The notes: generated from the sequence alone by a model not told the origin. DNA of 44,347 bases from Actinomyces oris (GCF_001937445.1 NZ_MSKS01000025.1:95349-139695), one strand, 5' to 3'. Numbered from the stretch's first letter, positions 8,477-16,324 are shown. A program made the numbers and translations.

Positions 8477-9064
8477 TCACGTATGCCATTCCGTCGCGGT
8501 GAAGATCAGAAGGTTGGCGTCAGCGCAGATGGCGACCTGCTCGGTCTCAAAGTGGGGAGAATCAAAACGACTCGGGTCATCCTCCATCATGTGCTCGATG
8601 TCGAGGATCGCATCGGCCTTCTCCTTCGGGACTGTGGTGAAGGCCTTGTCCTCGGGGACGTACTGGCGCAGGTCGGGGTAGATACCGGGGAGCGGATCGG
8701 CCGTGCCGCTCGAGGCCTCGGCGAGCGGCCGGGTGCTGGCGGGTTCGAGTGCCAGCACCCCGTGTATCCATATCGGGCGGTCCTGTGGGGGTAGGACCTC
8801 GCGTTGCTCCTGCTGGTACTGCATGACCCAGTGGGCCGAGGAGATGGTGACGCCCGGCATGCGTCTGTCGAGGCGTCCCAGATCAGTGCGGATCTCCAGC
8901 GTCACGGGGACGTACTCGGTGAAGCTCGCGAAACGGCCATCCGACGTCGGCGTCGCACCCGGCCGCGACCGACCGTCCTGCGCTGGGGCGCACCCGCCCA
9001 GTGCCAGCGCCGTTCCGCCGACGAGCCCCATGCCGACGACGCCGCGCCTCCTGTACTCGACCAC
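8477..9064 (-). CDS. Predicted lipoprotein of unknown function (paralog A)
   Basis: A 195-residue predicted lipoprotein. A basic start (EYRRRG) is followed by the hydrophobic stretch VVGMGLVGGTALAL and lipobox ALGGC, so the mature protein should be lipid-anchored at the outer face of the membrane. The mature part begins with a short disordered linker and then FTEYVPVTLEIRTDLGRLDRRM, AHWV, LPGIYPDLRQYVPEDKAF and KADAILDIEH. The same segments recur in the neighbouring frameshifted copy (9135-9729), which defines a paralogous family I cannot name. I chose GTG 9064, with GGAG 10 nt upstream; a TTG at 9109 has no ribosome-binding site. Expression and role are unknown. Confidence 0.7.
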   Translation of the reverse strand: MVEYRRRGVVGMGLVGGTALALGGCAPAQDGRSRPGATPTSDGRFASFTEYVPVTLEIRTDLGRLDRRMPGVTISSAHWVMQYQQEQREVLPPQDRPIWIHGVLALEPASTRPLAEASSGTADPLPGIYPDLRQYVPEDKAFTTVPKEKADAILDIEHMMEDDPSRFDSPHFETEQVAICADANLLIFTATEWHT

Positions 9065-9134
9065 GATGCCACCACTCCGTTTCGCTGACACCACTCTCAC
9101 CACTCTCAAACCAACGAGAGAGAAGATTCTACAA

Positions 9135-9729
9135 TCAACTCATAATACCCCATCCAATAAGAACCATCACGCTGGAGGCTGAGCTGACTACTAACTGCTC
9201 TACGTTAAAGGCGTCTCCTTCCCAGTCTTTCTCGTCACCTTGCGCAACATGTTTGACATCAAGGATCTCGTCAGCCTTCCCTTGCGGAACGGACACGAAG
9301 GCGTCTTGCGTGGGCACATACTTACGCAGGTCGGGCTGGATTCCAGGCAGTACATCGACGGTACCCGTCGAAGCCTTGACGAGAGCATCGACACTATCGG
9401 AGCTCAACGTAGCAACGAGATGAAACCAGTAGCGCGGTTCAGGAGCAGGGAGATCGTAGCGCCCAGTCTCCTTTTGCTCTCCAACCCAATGAGCTTCCGT
9501 AACCTTAATTCCCGGCATACGCTTCTCAACAGCAGCCAAGTCAGTTTTTACAACCGCCTCCGTAGTGGTGTACTCCGTAAACTTGGCGAAACGATCGCCC
9601 CCCATCGCCCTGACCTCTGTCAAACCAAGAGAGACAGCCACCCAAAAACATAGTCACCCCCACAGTAGAAGAAACAAAAAGAATGTCTCGCCTTCGACAA
9701 TCATTCACCCCACGAATCCCATCACCCAT
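9135..9729 (-). pseudogene. Lipoprotein paralog B, frameshifted in a G6 tract
   Basis: Two overlapping frames together give a copy of the neighbouring lipoprotein. The first frame starts at ATG 9729 (GGAG 6 nt upstream) and encodes a signal peptide with CRRRD, ILFVSSTVGVTMF and lipobox LGGC. The second encodes the mature domain: RFAKFTEYTTTEAVVKTDL, AHWVGEQ, LPGIQPDLRKYVPTQDAF and KADEILDVKH. The switch falls at six consecutive G (C at 9598-9603 on the plus strand). Removing one G gives a continuous frame reading GQGDGGDRFAKFTEY, which aligns with DGRFASFTEY in paralog A. The change could be a mutation, an on/off slippage site or a sequencing error. The base composition is more AT-rich than in its neighbours. 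Confidence 0.75.
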
Positions 9730-9753
9730 CGATTACTCCAAAGCAACGTCGAC

Positions 9754-10069
9754 CTAATACTTCCGCCCATCGGGATAGCGGTTTACTTTGTCAGGAGGAC
9801 TCGGTAGAACGAGAGTAACGCATTCCACCTTTCTGCCCCCATACCCCCCTCTTTCATCACCTGTATCGGGATCATTCCGGTTCCCTCCAGAACCGTCATA
9901 CGAGTCCATATCGATCTGGGGCGGCTCCTCACCAACCTTCCACGTGTATGTACGAGTCACAGTACCGCTGGTATCAAAACCACGCGCCCGGCCCAGCTCT
10001 TCAAAACGACCATTCTCATCGTCTTTGACTTTTGTGGCAATATCACCCGCACCAGCGTTGTTACGACCT
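9754..10069 (-). pseudogene. Orphan reading-frame remnant, no usable start
   Basis: On the minus strand an open frame runs from just after a TGA near 10070 to a stop at 9754. It encodes about 100 residues, including DIATKVKDDENGRFEELG, TVTRTYTWKVGEEPPQID and GDERGGYGGRKVECVTLVLP. The only starts are internal (a GTG at about 9960), and the frame upstream of the TGA is also open only briefly. The segment looks like the C-terminal part of a secreted or lipoprotein gene whose 5' end has decayed. I do not recognise a family. It lies in AT-rich DNA directly upstream of the frameshifted lipoprotein. Confidence 0.35.
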
Positions 10070-10340
10070 CAACGCCATTCAACATTAAAACTCTATCATA
10101 TATTTTAACCGTTAAACATACGAACACAAGCCAGAATCGTGACGTGAAACACATTGGTGCTTTGTGCTTCAACTGTTCCTGCTCGTCGCTCGTTTCAGCG
10201 AGGACACAGGCGTCCGGTTCCTACATCGACGCACCCCGGGGCGTGACAGCGTGTGTTGCAACAACATCCCCTCATCGAGGGCGTACCGGCGCTTACGCTG
10301 TCTTCATAGCCCACACCGATCGCCTACCAGAAAGCAGACC
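10070..10340. other. AT-rich to GC-rich junction upstream of the 10341 gene
   Basis: Composition changes near 10150 from AT-rich to the usual high GC. A perfect 10-bp palindrome TGTTGCAACA lies at 10254-10263, about 80 nt before the ATG at 10341, and could be an operator. No gene is supported in this stretch. Confidence 0.35.
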
Positions 10341-10838
10341 ATGAGGTACTTCGCCCAGTACATCGTCGGCAGGAACGGTCCCATCGACGTCTTCCTGCAG
10401 CCCCAGACCCCGCGGCTCATTGCCGAGGAGGTCGCTCGCAAGCTCACCTCGCCCGCCTACCTGGACGGCGCGAGGCGCTTCGCCGTCGTGGTGTGGGCGC
10501 TGCCCGACGGGATGACGCATATGGACGAGGTCCCGGAGTCCTCCCCGGCGCGGGCCACCTTCATCCAGTGCGGCGGCTCGGCGGCCGCCATGAGCGTCGA
10601 GATTCGCGTGACCCACGAGGACGACTCCTACGAGCACTACGCCGTGGCCCGAGAGCCCATTGCCAACCCCGAGGCATGGACCACGATCACCTGGGACAAC
10701 GGGGGTCCCGAGCCCTTCTCGCTGCGTCTGCACCCCGAGGAGGTTTTCACCGGTGAGCAGGCGACCCCCGTCTTCCGCGCCTACATCGAGGACGGGGCCC
10801 TTCCGCCCGCGCAGCTCCTGCGCAGGCTCGACGTTTAA
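10341..10838 (+). CDS. Hypothetical protein, soluble
   Basis: A 165-residue protein without signal peptide or membrane segment. It begins MRYFAQYIVGRNGPIDVFLQ and ends with FRAYIEDGALPPAQLLRRLD. The centre alternates beta-like strands (FAVVVWALPDG, MSVEIRVTHEDDSYEHYAVA, WTTITWDNGGPEPFSLRL). The overall style, a small acidic protein with a C-terminal (Y/F)-x-x-x-G-x-LP helix, is reminiscent of some toxin-immunity proteins. That is only an impression and no toxin gene is adjacent. I chose ATG 10341 because the longer open frame from 10164 covers AT-rich leader. The ribosome-binding site is weak (AGAAAG). Function unknown. Confidence 0.7.
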   Translation: MRYFAQYIVGRNGPIDVFLQPQTPRLIAEEVARKLTSPAYLDGARRFAVVVWALPDGMTHMDEVPESSPARATFIQCGGSAAAMSVEIRVTHEDDSYEHYAVAREPIANPEAWTTITWDNGGPEPFSLRLHPEEVFTGEQATPVFRAYIEDGALPPAQLLRRLDV

Positions 10839-10922
10839 CTCCCACCGAGTCCCTCTTCCTCATGACTGACAGCTCGCTCGCACTCCCAACGAGTCGGCGG
10901 TCTCCCGCGCAGATGCCCGAAC

Positions 10923-11555
10923 CTACAGCCCTGCGGCCACGAGTGCGCGACGCACGATGCGCCGAGCAGCGGCATCGTCGACCTCCTCGCGCCGGAAGAG
11001 AGTGAGAAAGTACGTCTGTGCGGCAATCATCTCGCCAATGGAGGCGATGACGGCCTGGTCGACGTCGTCAGCCACTTCTCCGCGGGCGGTGGCACGAGCG
11101 AAGACCGGCTCGAAGCGCCGGAGGCGGGTGGGCCAGAACTGCGGCCAGTCGCAGAGGCGTTCTAGAACCTCCGGGGACACGTGGATGAGGGCGCGAGCCA
11201 TGGCGATCCCGAGGTCCGTGCGCAGGAAGGCGGCCACAGATACCGTCGTGGCGCACAGGTCTCCCTCGAGGGAGCCGGTGTCGGCCACATCGATGGCGCC
11301 CAGGCTCAGGTCCTGAGCGGCGTCGAGGATGAGAGCGTCAACGCCGCGCCAGCGACGGTAGATCGAGGAGGCGTTGACTCCGGAGCGCGCGGCGACCTCG
11401 GCGATAGTGACCGCCTGGACCCCACCTTCTTCAAGCAGCTCGACGACGACGTCCAGCACCGCTCGACGCACGCGTGCGGAACGGCCGCCGGGACGGGGGC
11501 GCACCACGTTTTTGACGCACACCTCCGTCGCCTCATCTCCCCTACTCGGCTTCAT
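10923..11555 (-). CDS. TetR-family transcriptional regulator
   Basis: A 210-residue repressor-type protein. After a basic N-terminus (RPRPGGRSARVRRAVLDVVV) comes the TetR helix-turn-helix, GVQAVTIAEVAARSGVNASSIYRRWRG, at about residues 44-70. The helical ligand-binding domain follows and ends with VRRALVAAGL. It is transcribed divergently from the alpha/beta hydrolase gene across a 92-nt gap that carries a promoter-like pair and a small inverted repeat, so it probably represses the hydrolase gene and perhaps itself. ATG 11555 is the first start. The inducer cannot be inferred. Confidence 0.88.
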   Translation of the reverse strand: MKPSRGDEATEVCVKNVVRPRPGGRSARVRRAVLDVVVELLEEGGVQAVTIAEVAARSGVNASSIYRRWRGVDALILDAAQDLSLGAIDVADTGSLEGDLCATTVSVAAFLRTDLGIAMARALIHVSPEVLERLCDWPQFWPTRLRRFEPVFARATARGEVADDVDQAVIASIGEMIAAQTYFLTLFRREEVDDAAARRIVRRALVAAGL

Positions 11556-11577
11556 GTCGCCAGCCTAGAGCAACGGG

Positions 11578-11607
11578 TTGCCTCGACAGCGGGTCGCACG
11601 CTACAGT
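11578..11607 (+). promoter_or_regulatory. Candidate promoter of the alpha/beta hydrolase gene
   Basis: TTGCCT (11578-11583) and TACAGT (11602-11607) are separated by 18 nt and stand about 40 nt before the ATG at 11648. This is a reasonable sigma-70-like pair in an otherwise GC-rich sequence. Confidence 0.35.
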
Positions 11608-11613
11608 TCTAAT

Positions 11614-11626
11614 GCAATTTTCTTGC
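11614..11626. promoter_or_regulatory. Candidate TetR operator
   Basis: GCAA-ttttc-TTGC is a short inverted repeat immediately downstream of the predicted -10 box, in the gap between the TetR gene and the hydrolase. The position fits a repressor site, but the arms are only 4 bp. Confidence 0.3.
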
Positions 11627-11647
11627 TTTTAGGAACAAGGGGTCCTC

Positions 11648-12865
11648 ATGGATGTCACGCACGCACTCGATCTGGACGCACCCGCTATCGGTTTCCGTCA
11701 CCTGAGCAGCAACAGCTTCCTCAACCTGCAGGCCAACCGGTGGCTCGCCACCGAGCAGGCGGTCGCCGACTTCCTGCCGGTACTGCCGCGCACCACCCGG
11801 ATCGCCGACTGGGTACGGACCTACCTGGACCTCGCCGATCGGGTCCAGGAACAGGGGCACGACCTGGAGGCGGCCTTCTTCGTCCGCGGGGCGGAGTTCT
11901 TCATGCAACCCGGTAACCCGCTCAAGGCCCCGAGTCGTCGAAGATTCGTCACCTCCCTGCAACGTTGCTTCGCGCTGGAGCCCGATCTCGTCCCTTTCGA
12001 GGGCGGCCTCCTGCCCGCCTATGAGCTGACGGATCCCGACGCCGCGCAGCCTCCACGGAGTACGTGGGTCGTCTTCGGCGGCTTCGACTCCTATATCGAG
12101 GAGATGTTCCCGGTCCTGGCCGCTGTGGCCAAGCGCGGACGGAGGGTCATCGCCTTTGAGGGACCTGGGCAGGGCGGCACTCTGGATGCCGATCTGGAGC
12201 TAGGCACGACGCCCAGCCTCAGGAGGAGCAAGAGGCTGACGATGCGCGCACAGTGGGCGTCGCCGGTCTCCGCAGTCCTGGACCACTTCGACGTCGATGA
12301 AGCCACGCTCATCGGCATGTCGTTGGGAGGCGGGCTCGTCATGCACGCCGCCGCCGGTGAGCCCCGATCCAGGCGTGTCGTCGCCTTGGACGTGCTCGAC
12401 GACTTCCTGGAGGTCCTCGTCTCCCAGGCATTTCCGCCGGCTCTGACGCGCAGTGCCGGGCGGTCTCTCGCACGCCTCGAACCGCTCATCGCCCGAACTC
12501 CCACGAGAGTTCTCAACCGGGTCCTGACCGAGCAAGCCCGCCGCAGCCCGGTGACCTGGTGGGGCGTGTGGCAGGGCATGCACGTCACGGGGACGCACTC
12601 GCCCGCTGAGTTCCTGCGCACAGCGGCCACCTTCTCCACAGCCGATGTCTCCCCCAGGGTCACCGGGGACGTCCTGCTCATGCAGGGCGCTGAGGACGAG
12701 TTCGTACCACGCCACCAGATGGTTCGTCAGGCCGAGCGCCTGACCGCCGCCCGCTCGGTGACCACTCGCACCTTCACCCGGGCTGAGAGCGCGGCGAGCC
12801 ACTGCCAGACCGGCAACACCGGCCTCATGGCTCGCACGATCCTGGCCTGGGAGGAGGGTCTATAG
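11648..12865 (+). CDS. Alpha/beta hydrolase
   Basis: A 405-residue predicted esterase or C-C/amide hydrolase. An N-terminal helical region of ~140 residues precedes the fold. The core has VVFGGFDSYIEEM, FEGPGQGGTL and the nucleophile elbow GMSLGG with Ser at about residue 225. Asp350 (GAEDEFVP) and His385 (AASHCQTGN) complete a plausible triad. The large N-terminal domain and the GPGQG motif resemble FrsA-like and pseudooxynicotine-hydrolase-like enzymes, but the substrate is unknown. There is no signal peptide. AAGGGG precedes the ATG. Control by the divergent TetR regulator is likely, pointing to an inducible detoxifying or catabolic role. Confidence 0.85.
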   Translation: MDVTHALDLDAPAIGFRHLSSNSFLNLQANRWLATEQAVADFLPVLPRTTRIADWVRTYLDLADRVQEQGHDLEAAFFVRGAEFFMQPGNPLKAPSRRRFVTSLQRCFALEPDLVPFEGGLLPAYELTDPDAAQPPRSTWVVFGGFDSYIEEMFPVLAAVAKRGRRVIAFEGPGQGGTLDADLELGTTPSLRRSKRLTMRAQWASPVSAVLDHFDVDEATLIGMSLGGGLVMHAAAGEPRSRRVVALDVLDDFLEVLVSQAFPPALTRSAGRSLARLEPLIARTPTRVLNRVLTEQARRSPVTWWGVWQGMHVTGTHSPAEFLRTAATFSTADVSPRVTGDVLLMQGAEDEFVPRHQMVRQAERLTAARSVTTRTFTRAESAASHCQTGNTGLMARTILAWEEGL

Positions 12866-12882
12866 GACAACCGCCAGCTCCA

Positions 12883-12953
12883 CGCGTTCGTACCGTAGGG
12901 GTTGCGTTCGTACCCTTACCCCCCGAACGCACGACCTACCCTACGAACTCGGG
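12883..12953. repeat. TACGAACGC-type intergenic element, copy 3
   Basis: GCGTTCGTA occurs at 12884-12892 and again at 12904-12912, an exact 20-nt period as in copy 2 but in the opposite orientation. GACCTACCCTACGAAC follows and matches part of copy 1. It lies between the convergent hydrolase and aroD genes and may serve both as a 3' end. No U-rich hairpin tail was seen. Confidence 0.6.
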
Positions 12954-13001
12954 CGGCAGGCCAACCGATACCACCATGAACGCGCGGGTGCGGACCATCG
13001 T

Positions 13002-13883
13002 TCAGGCCCGCAGGAGCTCCAGGCAGCGTCGCACGTCCTGGATCGGCAGCTGGCCGGGAGCGGAGGCCCGGGCCAGTCCCTGCTCGTCGGGGACGACGGC
13101 GAAGGTCAGCGCCGACCCGAAGGCCGGCGCCACACGGCTGACCGCCCCGAGCGCCCCCATGGACATGGCGGCCACGGGCACCCCCAGGCCGCCGCGCTCC
13201 CCCGCGCCGGTCGTGGCCCGCGCGCACACGCCCAGGAGGCGGGCAACGTCGTCGGCACTGGTGGGCCACACGGCGATCTTGGCCAGGTCCGCGCCCTGAC
13301 AGGCCATGCGGGCCAGGACCTCCTCGAGGACCTCATCGGACGGGGTGGCCTCGAAGTCGTGGAAAGAGGCAACGACGCCGATCCCCAGACCGTGGGCCTG
13401 CTCGCAGGCCTGTCTCAGGCAGCCGTGCTGGACCTCGACGTCGATGGCGGCCGGGAGGCGCTCGGGCGCCCAGTCGGCGAGCCCGTCGAGGACGGAGCGC
13501 AGGAGGGCGCCGTAGGCGGCGTCATCCAGGTGGGCCCGGCCCCCTTCGGCGGCGGTGCGGCAGGTGAGCAGCACCGGGGCGCCGGTATCGGCGTCAACAC
13601 CGTCGGCGTCAGCGCCGTCTATGGCCTCCCCCAGCCCCCGCAGGCACTCCAGGACCTGGGCGGCGGCCGTGGCCGCGTCCAGCGGGCCGGGGGCGGCCAG
13701 GGCGCCGGCCTCCTCCAGCAGGTCGACGCGCAGCTCGAGGACGTCGGCACCGGCGTCGACGGCGCGGCGGGCCTGGGTCCGAACCTGGGCGAGGCTCGGC
13801 CCGGTCAGGGAGACCGCCACCGCGGGCAGGCCGCCGGGGCCGGGGATGCTGCGTCCGCCCCAGGTCAGCGGCGTCGCGCTCAC
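13002..13883 (-). CDS. aroD: Type I 3-dehydroquinate dehydratase
   Basis: A 293-residue shikimate-pathway enzyme converting 3-dehydroquinate to 3-dehydroshikimate through a Schiff base. Recognisable segments are VSLTGPSL, ADVLELRVDLL, VLLTCRTAAEGG and AIDVEVQH. The catalytic His is at about residue 175 in VVASFHDFEATP and the Schiff-base Lys at about 202 in DLAKIAVWP. MSMGALGAVSRVAPAFGSALTFA and SAPGQLPI follow. It is longer than the usual ~250 residues because of loop insertions rich in Ala/Asp. The start is GTG 13883, which overlaps the stop of the upstream ppx gene by 4 nt (GTGA), so translation is probably coupled. Confidence 0.93.
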   Translation of the reverse strand: MSATPLTWGGRSIPGPGGLPAVAVSLTGPSLAQVRTQARRAVDAGADVLELRVDLLEEAGALAAPGPLDAATAAAQVLECLRGLGEAIDGADADGVDADTGAPVLLTCRTAAEGGRAHLDDAAYGALLRSVLDGLADWAPERLPAAIDVEVQHGCLRQACEQAHGLGIGVVASFHDFEATPSDEVLEEVLARMACQGADLAKIAVWPTSADDVARLLGVCARATTGAGERGGLGVPVAAMSMGALGAVSRVAPAFGSALTFAVVPDEQGLARASAPGQLPIQDVRRCLELLRA

Positions 13884-14908
13884 GCCCGGGCCCCTTCAGC
13901 CGGCCCCGGCTCGGGCACGAGCGACAGGGCGATGCCGTCGAGGATGTCGTAGAGGCTGGTGGTGACCCGCTGCAGCGGGCGCCCGGCGGCGGTGGTCCGC
14001 TCCACGACACGGGTGACGACCTCGCTCCACACGAGGGCTCCCGCGGCGATGACGTCGCGGCGGCCGGGGGCCAGGTAGCCCCAGGAGGCGCGCTGCTCAG
14101 GTGTGGAGTGGATGATCGCCTCGCAGGAGGCCAGGACCGTCTGCGGGCTCAGCTCGACACCATTCAGGGCCTGCGGGTCGAAGGCCTGAAGGTCCAGGGC
14201 GTGGGCGGTGACGGTGGTGATGGTGCCGGCCAGGCCAACCAGCCGCCCGGGGGCGGACAGGTCGACGGCCCGTTCGGCCTCATCGAGCAGGCCGCGTACC
14301 TCGGCCCGGGCGGCGGTCTCGGCCTCGGGGGTGACGCCGCCCGCCAGGAAGCGCTCGGTGATGCGCACGCTGCCGGTGTCCAGGCTGATGGCGGCGCTGG
14401 GGGCGTCCACTCCCAGGACCAGCTCGGTGGAGCCGCCCCCGAGGTCGACGACGAGCCGCGCCGGCGCGCACCCGCCCCGCCCCGCTGCCGGGTCGTCCTC
14501 GCCACCGCGGGCGCCCAACAGCGAGCCGGTGAAGGACAGGCGGGCCTCCTCCTGGCCGCTGACGACCTCGGGCTCAATGCCCAGCAGGCGCCTGACCCCG
14601 GCCACGAAGTCCTCGCGGTTGCGGGCGTCGCGGGTGGCGGAGGTGGCCACGAAGCGCCGCACGTCGCCCCCGGGGGCGACGCCCAGCTCGGTGCAGTCGG
14701 CGGCGTAGGAGGCCACGGCCGCCAGGGTGCGCTCCAGGGCCTCGGGGTCGAGCAGGCCGGTGCGGTCCACGCCCTGGCCCAGGCGCACGATCTCGTTGCG
14801 ACGGCGCAGCACCTCCAGGCGGGGGCGCCCGGAGTCGTCGCGGTCGGCCTCGGCGATGAGGAGACGGATGGTGTTGGTGCCGCAGTCGATTGCGGCGACG
14901 CGGGTCAT
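13880..14908 (-). CDS. Ppx/GppA family phosphatase
   Basis: A 342-residue exopolyphosphatase / pppGpp phosphatase of the ASKHA fold, expected to hydrolyse polyphosphate or guanosine pentaphosphate. The phosphate-binding motifs are MTRVAAIDCGTNTIRLLIAE at the N-terminus and LVVDLGGGSTELVLG near residues 150-165. Between them are ATRDARNREDFVAGV and EVVSGQEEARLSFTG; LVGLAGTITTVTAHAL follows. It lacks the long C-terminal HD-like domain of E. coli Ppx, as is normal for the short actinobacterial type. It lies between DUF501 and aroD in a minus-strand operon. ATG 14908 begins directly at the conserved motif. Confidence 0.92.
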   Translation of the reverse strand: MTRVAAIDCGTNTIRLLIAEADRDDSGRPRLEVLRRRNEIVRLGQGVDRTGLLDPEALERTLAAVASYAADCTELGVAPGGDVRRFVATSATRDARNREDFVAGVRRLLGIEPEVVSGQEEARLSFTGSLLGARGGEDDPAAGRGGCAPARLVVDLGGGSTELVLGVDAPSAAISLDTGSVRITERFLAGGVTPEAETAARAEVRGLLDEAERAVDLSAPGRLVGLAGTITTVTAHALDLQAFDPQALNGVELSPQTVLASCEAIIHSTPEQRASWGYLAPGRRDVIAAGALVWSEVVTRVVERTTAAGRPLQRVTTSLYDILDGIALSLVPEPGPAEGARA

Positions 14909-14962
14909 GGCGGCGGCCTCCTGGGCTGGGTCGGGAAGGAAGGAACAGGGTGTCCCTGCCGC

Positions 14963-15478
14963 TTAGCAGGAGCAGCGCTCAGGATCCCACAGTCCGCGCT
15001 CGCGCAGAACCTCCAGGGTGCGGTCACCGATGGGGTTGACGCCGGTCCCGGCGGCCAGGGTGTGCCCGAGCAGGGCGTGGAGGCACTTGACGCGCGTGGG
15101 CATGCCGCCGGCGGAGACCCCCTCGATCTCAGGGACCTGCCCGAGCTCGGCGCGGCGGGCCAGGTAGTCGGCGTGGGCGGCGGCGTAGGCGGCGGCCAGC
15201 TCGGCGTCGGCGGCCAGGTCGGCGTTGAAGGTCTCCATAAGGTGCTCGGCCTCCAGGGTGGAGCAGCCCTTCACAGCGGCCGGGTGGGTGAGGTAGTAGC
15301 TGGTCGGGAAGGGAGTGCCGTCGTCGAGGCGCGGGGCGGTGCGCACCACCGTGGGGCGCCCACACACGCAGCGGGCCGCGATGGCGACGACTCCGCGCGG
15401 CACCCGCCCCAGCTGCTCGGCCAGGGCCTCGAGGTCGGCCGACGACACCGGCTCCTGCGTCTGGGGGGTGGGGCTCAC
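14963..15478 (-). CDS. DUF501 domain-containing protein
   Basis: A 171-residue protein of the DUF501 family, whose biochemical role is unknown. It carries several Cys, in CVCGRPTVV, VKGCSTLEAEHLME, TRVKCLHALLGHTLA and the C-terminal PERCSC, which could bind a metal. The central RTAPRLDDGTPFPTSYYLTHP and AGGMPTRVKCLHALLGH are the family hallmarks. The start is GTG 15478, overlapping the stop of the upstream DivIC-like gene by 4 nt. The order eno / DivIC / DUF501 / ppx is widely kept in actinobacteria, which suggests a housekeeping role. Confidence 0.92.
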   Translation of the reverse strand: MSPTPQTQEPVSSADLEALAEQLGRVPRGVVAIAARCVCGRPTVVRTAPRLDDGTPFPTSYYLTHPAAVKGCSTLEAEHLMETFNADLAADAELAAAYAAAHADYLARRAELGQVPEIEGVSAGGMPTRVKCLHALLGHTLAAGTGVNPIGDRTLEVLRERGLWDPERCSC

Positions 15479-16167
15479 GGGGTCTCCTTCGTCTGCGGGG
15501 TGACGGCCGGTTTCGGCGTGGTCTTGGGCGGATCCGACGGCGTCTGGTTGGGCTCGCCGGTCGGCAGCTCCTTCTGGGCGGGGTTGAGGGTCTTGCCGTC
15601 CACCCCGTCCTTCGATCCTGCCGGGGCGGTGCTACTGGCCTGGCCGGCGGCCCGCGAGGAGTCCCGGAGCTCCTGGTACCAGGGGGCGTCCTGGGAGCCC
15701 GGGGTGGCCCCGCCGCCGGCCTCGGTCTCCTTCATGGAGTCAGCGCCGACGACGACGTAGCTGGTGTCGCCGGGCATGACGTAGCCGAGGCGCTCACGCA
15801 CCTGGGAGCGCACATAGGTGTCGTCCTTCCACTGGGCCAGCTCGTTCTCCAGGGTGGTGGAGGTGTCGGAGGCCTCCTTGATCTTGTCGACGACGGCGTC
15901 GTACTGGGCCTGCTGGGACAGGTAGGCGCGCAGGGAGGTGAAGATGACGACGAAGGCCAGCAGGCACACGACCGCCAGGATGACGACCCTGGGCGGCAGG
16001 GTCCGCCCGGGCACCGTCGTCGGCAGGCCTCGGGGCCGGGAGGCGGCCGAGCCGGAACCGGACCCGGCCGCGGAGGCCGCCCGCTCGGCCGGAACCTGAC
16101 GGGGCCGGGCGCCGCCAGCGACACGGCGCGTCCCGGACTGGCTGGAGGAGGGGCGGCGTGGAGTCAT
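15475..16167 (-). CDS. Septum formation initiator family protein (FtsB/DivIC-like)
   Basis: A 230-residue single-pass membrane protein of the divisome type. A disordered basic N-terminal tail of ~70 residues is followed by one membrane helix (VVILAVVCLLAFVVIFTSL). Next comes an extracytoplasmic coiled coil (YLSQQAQYDAVVDKIKEA, then TTLENELAQWKDD), VRERLGYVMPGDTSYVVV and a long Pro/Thr/Lys-rich C-terminal tail. In the family this helix and coiled coil bind FtsL and FtsQ at the septum. I chose ATG 16167 (MTPRRPSSS); a GTG at 16212 would add 15 residues. The tail is longer than in most homologs. It is the first gene of the divIC-DUF501-ppx-aroD operon. Confidence 0.88.
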   Translation of the reverse strand: MTPRRPSSSQSGTRRVAGGARPRQVPAERAASAAGSGSGSAASRPRGLPTTVPGRTLPPRVVILAVVCLLAFVVIFTSLRAYLSQQAQYDAVVDKIKEASDTSTTLENELAQWKDDTYVRSQVRERLGYVMPGDTSYVVVGADSMKETEAGGGATPGSQDAPWYQELRDSSRAAGQASSTAPAGSKDGVDGKTLNPAQKELPTGEPNQTPSDPPKTTPKPAVTPQTKETP

Positions 16168-16284
16168 ACCGGCATCCTGCCTCACCGGGGGCCGCACGAG
16201 GACGCACCCCACCGGGCGCGTTGCTCACGCCCCACTCATCACTCGCCCCCTGATGGACGCGCAACGACACCGTTCCGTAGACAA

Positions 16285-16324
16285 CGCTTCGGGGCAGGCG
16301 GGAGAACCCGTCTGCCCCGAAGCG
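16285..16324 (-). terminator. Enolase terminator hairpin
   Basis: Arms of 18 nt (16285-16302 and 16307-16324) built on GCTTCGGGGCAGGCGGG pair with one mismatch around the loop AGAA. It lies about 80 nt after the enolase stop on the minus strand and upstream of the DivIC-like gene. Confidence 0.7.

Noticed and set aside
5960-8794. 944-codon plus-strand open frame
   Set aside because: It runs across the kinase end, the response regulator, pth, rplY and a lipoprotein gene, all with clear families on other frames.
8377-12953. CRISPR-like array from repeated TACGAACGC
   Set aside because: Repeats are too short and few, with no regular spacers and no cas genes.
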